DNA of 64,000 bases from Cryptomeria japonica. Lineage: Eukaryota; Streptophyta; Pinopsida; Cupressales; Cupressaceae. The notes beneath the pieces were generated by a model. The model was given only the letters and a program-made list of their open reading frames with translations. It had not been told where the DNA came from and searched no databases. Below are positions 45,569-55,459 of the stretch, piece by piece. The translations under genes and the position numbers were made by a program. The stretch covers positions 445,948,538 through 446,012,537 of the forward strand of contig NC_081413.1 of assembly GCF_030272615.1 (NCBI RefSeq), written 5' to 3'. Position 1 is the stretch's first letter. Each line of letters opens with the position of its first letter.

Positions 45569-47306
45569 ACCAAGAAGATGAAGAAGAATGAACCAGCAAC
45601 ATCCACACTGGTAAATATATATATCTCCTCTTACAAACCTTTGACACATTGTCAAAGAATAGTAAAGAATATTAGGAGAAAGTTACTTCATGATTTAATA
45701 GATTATTATGATGAATTCAATAGTGAAGAAAAAGATGAAGTACTGTAGGAAATCATTCTTTATTTATGTAAAAATGACCGGTCACCATCAAAGATTAAAT
45801 CTTAGAAACCAGATTCATTATTTAAAGCATTGGATAACAAATGGTGCATTGCCATTGAAAAGGAACTAGAGATTAGGGAGAAAGTTTTTGCACAGTACTT
45901 CCCCGAACTCTCAAATTTAGAATTATTTGATGTATTGGATCAAAATAAAGGTCTCTTCTTCACAAGGAGAAGAAGACTCTGGTTGTTGGAGGGGAGAGTT
46001 GATGATGTAGAAAAAGATACACATCAACACATGGCCCATGCTATCAGCTTTCACAAAGCTCAAATGGCCAACCTCCAAGCGGAAAAGGAACCGGTTATTT
46101 CTGAACCGGATGAGGTTTTTGATGAGGAAGGAAACCTGGTGGAGGAACCAATCGACACCATAGATGTTGATGCCCTGGATATAGAAGATGTCACTTAGGA
46201 CATACCTTTTGAGGGAACTGAATAGTGGAAATAGGCCAATCAGGGTGGTGAACAAGTCGTGGACACACAACAAGTGACCAAAGAACAGGAAGAGAAAAAG
46301 AAGAAGGATGAAGATGAGAAACAAAAAATAGAGGAAGAGAAGAGAAAAGAGGAAGAGGAGAAAAGAAAAGATGAAGAGAAGAAGAAGCAAGAAGAAGAAA
46401 GGAAGAAGAAAGAAGAAGAGGACAAGGAAGAAAATAAGAAGGAAGAAGAAGAAAAGAGAAAGAAGGAAGAGGAAGAAAAGAAGAAGAAAGAAGAGGAGAA
46501 GAAGAAGAAGGAAGAGGAAGAGAAGAAGAAGGAAGAGGAAGAGGAAGAAAAGAAGAAGAAGGAAGAGGAAGAGAAGAAGAAGGAAGAGGAAGAGAAGAAG
46601 AAAAAGGAAGAGGAAGAGAAGAAGAAGAGGAAAGAAGAAGAAAAGGAAGAGTAGAAGAGGAGAGCAAAAGAGAAGAAAAAGGTAGAGGAAGACAAGTAAG
46701 GAGAGAAGAGAAGAGAAGCAGAAAGAATAAAGCTGAAGAAGCCAAGGAATGAGAAGCGGCAAAAAGCTCTCAGGTGGAGACTCCAAAGGCAACCAAAAGT
46801 CAACCCTCACTGGTTGATCTCTCTAGTCCTATCAATCTCCAATCTGCAAGTGAGTTAGAGCTTATGCAGAGCATCAAGGTTGCTCAAGAGCACCTTCAGA
46901 TCATTCACAAGAAAAGGAACAGGACATCATTCAGGTAGCTATAGACACACTTACCGGTTTAATCCTTGGTACTAATCTTCCTGACACTGATTCATCACTA
47001 GCACAACTTAAACTTCTGTGTACTGTAGTGGATGATCAGGTGCAGAGTCTAGAAGAAGCAGCAGAGGCCAATGTAAAGAAAGAGGACCAAAAGGCTCTTA
47101 ATGTTGCTCTCGTGAAGAAATTAAATGAGCTTAGGACTGAACTATTAAAGGATCAAAATGACATAAGGAGTGCCTTGGATGAGGGAAACTTGCTACTCAG
47201 CAAAATCTGTCAACCTCATCTGTTCTGTGATGATGTGCTAGCCAAGAAGCAACAGCTTCAAATGGACTTACAGTCCTACTTAAGCACATTCAAGACTCCT
47301 TTGTAG
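45569..47306 (+). pseudogene. Element C ORF2, Glu/Lys-rich and coiled-coil C-terminus
   Basis: The frame of the N-terminal part continues to 46654 with TAG stops, then shifts twice (near 46700 and 46930). 45640-46198 is helical (DEFNSEEKDEVL; VFAQYFPELSNLELFDVLDQ). 46259-46690 is almost only Glu and Lys with some Arg, a polypurine strand of over 400 bases. 46745-47306 resumes helices (SELELMQSIKVAQEHLQ; NVALVKKLNELRTELLKDQN). Same order as E1 ORF2. Antisense Ser/Phe/Leu-rich frames here are by-products of the polypurine run. Confidence 0.65.
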
Positions 47307-47975
47307 CATATGGGCAAACCGTTCACCGGTTCCAGATCCAGTCAACCAAGATAGAGCAAGAGATTAGCACAAGGTCTAGGGATTTGCAGGAGCTTCAACT
47401 GGTATTACTTCCATGATTGCAAATTCTCTAGAAATGCTATCTGAACCTAGATGCCCTAAAAGTCACACAAGAATTGAGCACAATAGATGCCATGGAGGAA
47501 CAGGTATCACAAATGCAGACAGAGAAGGAAGTGGCGACCTCCCTACTTGAGTCCTAGTCACTTTCCATGAAACAATTTTTGCAGGACTATAAAGTGGTTT
47601 TTGACAAGTATTATTCATTATTGTCATAAACTCTTTTATATATATATGGAAACAGGTTTTTCAGTGGTACTTTGTCATTGTTGGCAAAGGGGGACAAGTA
47701 TATGGTTTTAAAATTTTGAAACATTGATATATTAGGGGAGAAGTATATCAGAGGGAGAAGTATCTGTTTTGAAATTTTGATATATACTGTGATATATGCT
47801 ATATGCTCTGATGATTATGCTCTGAATGTAAAATTTCTATACACTCTATTGATTAAAGGATAGTATATATGCTTAGGGGGAGCAATTTTGTTAATGACAA
47901 GTTTTTGTTGTAAAACCCTTAGTTGTCAAAATTTTAGTTTTCCTAAGTGTTGCCATCAATGCCAAAGAGGGAGAT
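47307..47975 (+). other. 3' untranslated part of element C with polypurine tract
   Basis: No ORF. It holds GCTTAGGGGGAGCAATTTTG near 47872 and CATCAATGCCAAAGAGGGAG at 47954-47973 directly before the 3' LTR, a plausible polypurine tract. Confidence 0.7.
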
Positions 47976-49144
47976 TGTTGGCATTTTTGATGTTTATGTT
48001 GTGATTGTCATTGATGGACACACACTTGTATTGAGATCCCCTTTATATGTATGAGCTCATGCTCAACCAATATGTTGTATTCTAGTCTTTAGACTAGTAG
48101 TAATTTTGTAGAATGTGTTTTCCGATCTGAAGCAGCATGTCCACCCCAAGTGGTTCGCAGATCACAAGTGATATGAGGGTGCAAAGCAACACAACACATT
48201 CTTACTAGTCTTCATTTTTGTCAAACTGGCAACTGGTATTTTGTATGAACTGGTAATACTTTGTGATGAGTTACCAACTGGCATTTTGTGATGAGTTACC
48301 AATCCACCGATTGTTTGACAGTGCCGACACATTGACGGTGATTCTTGTGTCGTGTTACTGAGTATGTCTAGATTCACTAAACCTATGAATTTGTAATGTA
48401 ATCCTATTGGACCGACATGAAATCAGATTCCTTTAAAAGGACATCATGTCTAGGGATTTAAAGTTGTTGAAGAAGTTGCGAAAAGGATTAATGTTGAGTG
48501 AGGGTTTAAGGTGGATGTTGAGTTGTTGGAAGAGCGATCTTATCTGAGAAGATCGAGTTGTAACTGAGAGAGAGATAGAGAAGACTGAAGTAATGCTGGA
48601 ATGCATTAGCTGTGAGCAATACTAGATCTAACCAAGTAGTTTGTACTATTAGATAGATCAAACACTTGTTGATTACTCACATCTTTAACAAGTCAGTAGC
48701 CCCTAATCGGGTAGGCCTCAAAGCCTTTGTAAAATCCTCTAACAAGGTGGTTCACACATGTGAATCTAAAATCCTCTAACAAGGTAGTCTTTAATCGGAC
48801 TTATCTCCTAACAGAGATTGAGATTCCTAATAGGATCTGTTCTAGTGAAGAACATTGTAAGACCTTAACTGATCTGACCTTAACCGGTCTGGTTTCTATT
48901 TTGCAGATAGTGACTTGTGAGTTCCATCTCACCGTGGTTTTTCCCAGTTGGGTTTCCATGTCAAATATCTTGTGTTATGGTTGTATTGCTTTTGTGGGTG
49001 AATGTTTTATTCGCATTTTGGTTTGTATGTGTGGTAACCGGTTTGACTGTCAAACTGCTTTACCGGTTTATCTTTAGACTGTGTAAGTGTTTTAGTGCAA
49101 AGATTTTTGGCATACTAATTCACCCCCCCTCTTAGTATTCATCA
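47976..49144 (+). repeat. 3' LTR of element C
   Basis: 1,169 bp, collinear with 41345-42513; ends TGTTGG and TCATCA. Confidence 0.94.
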
Positions 49145-50890
49145 ATGCGTGACCCCTTCGGACACTATGTGATCCTAAGGGGAATGTCATATGTACACTA
49201 GGATGTTATAAGGGATCATATGTTGTCCTAAGGGGTCACGCATGTGTTAATGTATGCGTGACCCCTGAGGACCACATATGACCCCTTAGGACACTATGTG
49301 ATGGACTAAGGGGTATGTAGTTCACACTAGGATTTTATAAGGGGTCATATGTGATTTTAAGGGGTCACAAATGTGTTAGAACACATGTGTGACCCCTTAG
49401 GACAACATATGACCCCTTAAGACACTATGTGATCCTAAGGGTAACCTCATATGTATACTAGGATGTTATAAGGGGTCATATGTGGTCTTAAGGGGTCACA
49501 CTTGTGTTAATGCATACATGACCCCTTAGGACCACATATGACCCCTTAGGACACTATGTGATGGACTAAGGGGTATTTCATTCACACTAGGATTGTATAA
49601 AGGGTCATATGTAGTTCTAAGGGGTCACACATGTGTTAGAACACATGCATGACCCCTTAGGACACTATGTGATCCTAAGGGAAATGTCATATGTATGCTA
49701 GGATGTTATAAGGGGTCATATATCATCCTAAGGGATCACGCATTCGTGACCCCTTACAACCACATATGACCCCTTAGGACACAATGTGATGGGCTAAAGG
49801 ATATGTCGTTCAAACTAAGATTTAATAAGTGGTCATATGCAGTTCTGAGGGGTCATGCATGTGTTAGAACACAGTGACCCCTTAGGACTCTATATGATCC
49901 TAAGGGGAATGTCGTATGTACACTAGGATGTTATAAGGGGTCATATGTGGTCCTAAGGGGTCATGCATGTGTTAACACATGTGTGATCCCTTAGGACCAC
50001 AAATGACCCCTAGGACACTATGTGGTGTAGTAAGGGGTATGTTGTTCACACTAGGATTTTATAAGGGGTCATATGTGGTTCTAAGGTGTCACGCATGTGT
50101 TTGAACACATGCGTGACCCCTTAGGACCACATATGACCCCTTAGGACACTATGTGATCCTAAAGGGAATGTCATATGTACACTAGGATGTTATAAGGGGT
50201 CATATGTAGTCCTAAGGGGTCACACATGTGTTAACGCATTGGTGACCCCTTAGGACCACATATGACCCCTTAGGACACTATGTGATGGACTAAGGGGTAT
50301 GTCATTCAAACTAGGATTTTATAAGGGGTCATATGTGGTTCTAAGGGGTCACACATGTGTTAGAGCACATGTGTGACCCCTTAGGACTGCATATGACCCC
50401 TTAGGACACTATGTGATCATAAGGGAAATGATGTATGTACACTAGGATGTTATAAAGGGTCATATGTGGTCCTAAGGGATCATGCATGTGTTAAAACACA
50501 TGCATGACCCCTTAGGACCACATATTCAACCCTTTATGACATTGTACATGTGATCTTGAGGGATCGTATGTACATTAGGATATTATAAGGGGTCATATGT
50601 GGTCCTAAGGGGTCATGCATTTGTTAACACATGCATGACCCCTTAGGACCACATATGACCCCTTAGGACACTATGTAATGGACTAAGGGGTATGTTGTAC
50701 ACACTAGGCTTTTATAAGGGGTCACATGCGGTCTTAAGGGGTCATGCATGTGTTAGAACACATGCATGACCCCTTAGGACCATGCGTGACCCGTTAGGTT
50801 CCACTATGCGATCATGTATGGTCCTAAGGGGACATATAGTGTCATTAGGGGCATATGTGGTCTTAACGGGTCGTAAGGGGTCACATTGTA
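49145..50890 (+). repeat. CATATG-type array, right part
   Basis: Continuation of the array at 40131-41344, with the same two alternating monomers. It ends near 50890 with GGTCGTAAGGGGTCACATTG. With the two LTR elements removed the array would be about 3.2 kb. Confidence 0.93.
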
Positions 50891-52383
50891 GAAAAATTAT
50901 TTTGTCTAATTTGTTTAAATTTGTTATCTAAGTTTTCTAATATTGTTTTAAATTTAAATTTATTAATTTTTCTAACATTTTAATTTATTATGTTTAGATT
51001 TGAAACATTTTTCTAATTTTTTTTTACTAATGTTTTTCTTAATGTTTTTCTAAGTTCTAATTTACTACCTTAGTTTTCTAAGTTTTTCATAACTTTTTTT
51101 TAAAAAAGCTCAAAAAAAAAAACATATACAATTATGTAATTTAAAAAACAAATTGACAAATTTAAATCAAAAATAAAATTATGAAACGTTTTTCTAAAAT
51201 GCTGAAAAGTAATAAATATACAATTATTTAATAAAAAAAATTAATTAATAAACAAATTATTTATTAATTTTTAAATAAATTTAATAAAAAAAAGACATTA
51301 TTAAACAAAAAAAGGGTTATTTTGTGCACTTGAAATAACGTAGGTCGAAAGATGAAAGGTGAGATGTGATGATTGTTGCAAATAGGGCACGATGATTTGG
51401 TGCTGATGTCGGGTTCGCTCTAACCCCCTTTGTACACAGAAAAACACAAGTTTGAAAATGATAGTTTAACTATCGTTTTTGGATTTTATAGAAGTTTAAA
51501 AAAAAACAATTTTAAATAGGGTTCGATCGAACCCTGAGGGGGGGTTCCCTCGAACCCCTTAGTGTGTTTGAAGCCCCCCTAAACAAAATTCTCCACTTTC
51601 GCCAATTTCCTTCATTGGCAAAAGTGGGAACCATTAATGTGGGATAGCCCTTGTGCATGAAGCATAAGTTGCACTAAACAAATCAAAAATACAATTTAAA
51701 AAAAAAATTGTATAGAATCAAGTGCACTACAATAATATATAAAGTTTTTAAAATTTGGATAAATATATCAAAATTTATTAAAAAAATGGTGCACCTATGT
51801 CTGTGAGAACTATGGAGACACTAGTAAAAGAAATTCAATAATAATATTATTTTTGTTCAAATTTTAAAAAAATTATATGGTTAGAAAGCTCAGAAGATGG
51901 GTGAAAATATGGTGGCAATTTTAGAAATACCCACTTGATGAAGTTTAAACCTGATTATGACAAAGTCGAGAAACCAAGGTGATAAAATAAAACATGTCAG
52001 AAAGGATGGAAATGGAGGGAAATCAAACTTCCAAATTGTAGCTTTGTCATCCAGGCCTATTTCCAAGCCTAAACAATAAAAAGCGCATACAAGGTACTTA
52101 TGGTATAAAAAGTGTGTGCGGGGTACTTATGGTTTAAGAAGCGCGTATGCTCTATCTTAACTATAAATAGCATGTACATGCTATGTTTACTATAAACAAC
52201 ATGTACGTGCTACGTTTGTTTAAATTTTGGGTGTGTGTATAATATGATATTTTATATATAATATGTGTATATACATATAATATATAATTTTTATATTAAA
52301 TATATAATATTTATATATATATGTATATAATAATATATAATATATTAATTATATATACACACACATATAAGTCTATTGTATCC
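50891..52383. other. AT-rich spacer with one strong palindrome, no gene
   Basis: Mostly AT-rich low complexity. 51518-51535 reads AGGGTTCGATCGAACCCT, an 18-bp perfect palindrome, followed by GGTTCCCTCGAACCCC. 52080-52210 holds words such as AGCATGTACATGCTATG and ACATGTACGTGCTACG that recur at 55125-55305. 52215-52370 is TA-rich. Confidence 0.6.
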
Positions 52384-52586
52384 CCCTCTCAAGAGAATAC
52401 AAGGTGCCTCTCTTTCTCTCCCTCTCACTCTCTCTTGCTCTCTCTCTCTCTCCCTCCCTCTCCCTCTCTCCTCCTCTCTCTCTCTCTCCCTCTCCCTCTC
52501 CCTCTCTCCCTCACTCTCTCCCCTTCTCCCTTCCTCCATACCCCATCCCTCTCTCTCTTCTTCTCTCCCTCCCTCCCTCCCTCCAT
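52384..52586 (+). repeat. CT pyrimidine tract
   Basis: CTCTCT/CCCT run on the plus strand. It is followed by GCAACTGTGTCTGCACTT and a GTAAGT donor-like site at about 52621, which are also found after the tract at 54623-55105. Confidence 0.93.
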
Positions 52587-52695
52587 ACCCCATTGCAACT
52601 GTGTCTGCACTTCTATAGAAGTAAGTGAATTTATTTCTTGTCTACAACTTCCTCTTTTATTTTTATCATATATACTCTCCTAAGAAAATTGACTG

Positions 52696-53061
52696 ATGGA
52701 TTTGTGTGTGTATATTGAACTAGAGGAAGAAGGGTCTGAAATTGAACCATGGGTGCATTACCGTGACAAAAAAGGAAACCTGCAGGAATATTCTTCTCAA
52801 ATATGTTTTCGATGAGCAGAGAAGATGTGGAAAATAGTGTCAACAAAGAAAAATGATAAGTTAGACTACCTACAATATGTTTTTCAGAAGGAAATAACCA
52901 GTAGGAAGAGAAAGAGGGAGAGTAACATAGATGATGTCATAGAGAATGATAGTGGTGGGTATGCGATAGTTCCCATGCTATTACACAACGCCTGTCATGT
53001 AAATGAATTGAAGTTTGTTGTAAGCATGGAAGTGGTAGTATATGATGATCATCACTTGTAA
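52696..53061 (+). pseudogene. Small unrecognised gene downstream of CT tract
   Basis: 122 codons from ATG 52696 with one TGA at 52813. Protein words: DLCVYIELEEEGSEIEPW, MWKIVSTKKNDKLDYLQ, and a basic SRKRKRES that could be a nuclear signal. The upstream leader (GCAACTGTGTCTGCACTT then GTAAGTGA) is shared with the transposase pseudogene at 55.7 kb, so it is probably a piece of the same kind of element. No domain recognised. 53062-53344 beyond it holds no gene. Confidence 0.4.
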
Positions 53062-53344
53062 AAAGGCTAGGAAGGGTACATACCCATGAAATAAATCATG
53101 TGTTTAATTTCTATAGTCACAATGAAGATCAGTCCTATAGCCTTGCAAATTTAAGAGCATCATATGTTTTAGAAAGGTAGTACTCTTAGGGTTAGGTCAA
53201 TCTCTTACACTTGCTTTTTAGAAAAGCCTCGTTGTTTGTTCACTTGGAGTGTCTCTTATGTTGACAATGGTCTAACTTAGCTATATCAAAACTGAACTAT
53301 CAATGTTCTATTCATAACTTTAAATAATATATCATTTAATTAGC

Positions 53345-54092
53345 CCACCACATGACCCCTTAGGTGTCATTAGAGGTCATATTGTTTTCTAAGAGGTCAT
53401 ATGGTGTCCTATGACCCCTTAAGACACCATATGGTGTCCTAGGGGGTCATAGGATGCCATATGACCCCTCAAGACACCATATGACCCATAACAAAACCAT
53501 ATGGTGTCCTAAAGGGTCATATGGTGTTCTATGACCCCTTAGAACACTATTTGGTGTCATTATAGGTCTTATGGTGTGCTAAGGGATCATATAGTGTCCT
53601 ATGACCCCTTATCACACCCTATGACCCCTTAGATGTTGTTAGGGGTCATATGGTGTCATATGACCCCTTACGACACCATATGGTGTCGTTATGTGTCTTA
53701 TAGTGTCCTATGACCCCTAGGACACCTTATGACACGATATGGTATCGTTAGGGGTCATATGGTGTCCTAAGGGGTCATATGGTCTCCAACAAGCCCTTAG
53801 GACACTATATGACCCCTTAGGACTCCATATGGTGTTGTTATGGGTCTATGGTGTCCTAAAAGGTCATATAGTGTTCTATGACACCTTAGGACATCATTTG
53901 GTGTCATTATGGGTCATATGGTGTGTTAAGGGGTCATATGGTGTCCTATGACCCCTTAGGACTCCATATAACCTCTTATGTGTCATTATGGGTCATATGG
54001 TGTCCTAAGGAGTCATATGGTGTCCTATGACCCCTTAGGACACATGCATAGATCACTAGGATACCGTATGACCCCTAAGAATACCATATGAC
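53345..54092 (+). repeat. CATATG-centred array upstream of the transposase
   Basis: Words GGGGTCATATGGTGTCCTA and TATGACCCCTTAGGACACCA in both orientations, most like the array at 8214-9275. It ends directly at a GA tract. Confidence 0.93.
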
Positions 54093-54160
54093 CTTGATGA
54101 GGGAGAGAGGGGGAGGAGAGTGACATAGATAGATAGAGACTGAGAGGGAAAGACAAGAGA

Positions 54161-54212
<52 letters not shown>

Positions 54213-55105
54213 TGGAGGAGATATATAGATATCTAAGAGGTGGATAGAGGGATTGGGAGAGAAAGAGATACCTAAGAGGTGGAGGGAGGGAAGGAGAGAG
54301 AGGGTGATAGATAGAGAGAGTCTGAGTGAGAGGGATGAAGGGATGGAATGAGAGTACAAGAGACTAGAGAGAGAAGTGCGAAGAGAGGGAGAGAGGGAGA
54401 GAGGGAGAGAGTGAGAAAGAGAGGTAATGAGAAAGGGAGAGAGGGAGGGGGAGGAGAGAGGGAGATAATGAGAGAGAGATACACCTGAGAGAAGGGGAGA
54501 GTGAGATAGAGAGATAGAGGATGAGAGGAAGAGACTTCAGAGATAAAGAGATAGAGGATGAGAGGAAGAGACTTCAAAGATAAAGAATGAGAGAGAGAGA
54601 CTTAAGTGAAAAATAGAGACTTGATTCTCTCCCCTTCTCTCTTCCTCCATACCCCTTCTTCTCTCCATCCTTCGCTCCCTCCCCCCTCCTTATCTCTCCC
54701 CCCCTCTCCCTCTCTCTCTCTCTCTCTCTCCCTCTCCCTCTCTCCCTCTCTCTCCCTCCCTCTCTCTCCCTTTTTCCCCTTCTCCCTTCCTCCATACCCC
54801 TTCTTCTCTCCCTCCCTCCCTCCCTTCCCCCTCCTTCTCTCCCTACCCCCTCTCTCTCTCTCTTCCTCTCCCTCTCTCTCTCTTCCTCCATACCCCTTCT
54901 TCTCTCCCTCTCTCCCTCCCTCTCTCCCTCTCCCTCTCCCTATTCTCCTCTCTCTCTCTCTCCTCTCTCTTCCTCTCCCCCTCTCCCCTTCTCCCTTCCT
55001 CCATACCCCTTCTTCTCTCCCTCTCTCCCTCCCTCCCTCCTTCCCCCCTCTCTCTCTCCCCCCCCCCCTCTCTCTCTCTCTCCCTCTCTCCCTCCCTTTT
55101 CCTTC
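54093..55105. repeat. GA tract turning into CT tract
   Basis: 54093-54622 is GA-rich on the plus strand; 54623-55105 is CT-rich on the same strand. Purine-pyrimidine asymmetry thus flips once, near 54622. ORFs here are low-complexity by-products. Confidence 0.93.
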
Positions 55106-55114
55106 ACATTTTCT

Positions 55115-55310
55115 TTACTACAAATAGCATGTACGGGGTACTAAAAATATTGGTTCACTACCCTGCCATAATATTTTTAAGGCGTAGGAGAGTGTACATG
55201 CTACTTATTACTTGTAAGCATGTATGAGGTACTGAGCCTATTAGTTTTCTGCCTTGCCATAGCATTTTTAAGGCGTAGGAGCATGTACGCGCTATTTGTT
55301 AGTACAAAGT
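55115..55310 (+). repeat. Two tandem copies of a promoter-like unit of about 100 bp
   Basis: AGCATGTACGGGGTACT...TTTTTAAGGCGTAGGAG at 55128-55190 is repeated as AAGCATGTATGAGGTACT...TTTTTAAGGCGTAGGAG at 55217-55280. Related words occur at 52080-52210. They lie between tract and gene. Confidence 0.7.
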
Positions 55311-55459
55311 GGAAAAAAAAATACGATTGGGCTTGCCAACATTTTATGGACTAACAACGTGCATGCAGTTATTAATATAGTGCGTATCGGGTACTTAGAT
55401 AGTTTTATTTTCCCAAGAGCCTCAACAACCTCAAAAGAATTTTTTGAGGCCGTTGAAGG

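Larger units (their letters stand above)
41345..49144 (+). mobile_element. Non-autonomous LTR retrotransposon C (gag + ORF2, no pol)
   Basis: LTRs 41345-42513 and 47976-49144 are both 1,169 bp. Flanks ATGCA (41340-41344) and ATGCG (49145-49149) are a target duplication with one mismatch in the CATATG array. The interior (5.46 kb) has a tRNA-iMet primer site, a gag with four knuckles, a TATA-like box and a long ORF2, then a purine tract. No protease, integrase or RT is visible. The gene order and protein families match E1 although the LTRs differ in sequence and length. Confidence 0.92.

Noticed and set aside
45923-46810. Antisense frames of 184-295 codons, Leu/Phe/Ser-rich
   Set aside because: They are the complement of the Glu/Lys-coding purine run in element C ORF2. 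The long hydrophobic stretch is a composition effect, not a membrane protein.
41345-49144. Autonomous Copia element
   Set aside because: I looked for GAG-pre-integrase, integrase (D,D35E), RT (YVDD) and RNase H words in all frames on both strands and found none; only gag and ORF2 are present.
52321-55127. Frames rich in Ser, Leu, Pro or Arg, Glu, Gly
   Set aside because: They translate CT or GA microsatellites in each frame; no start context or conserved block supports a gene.
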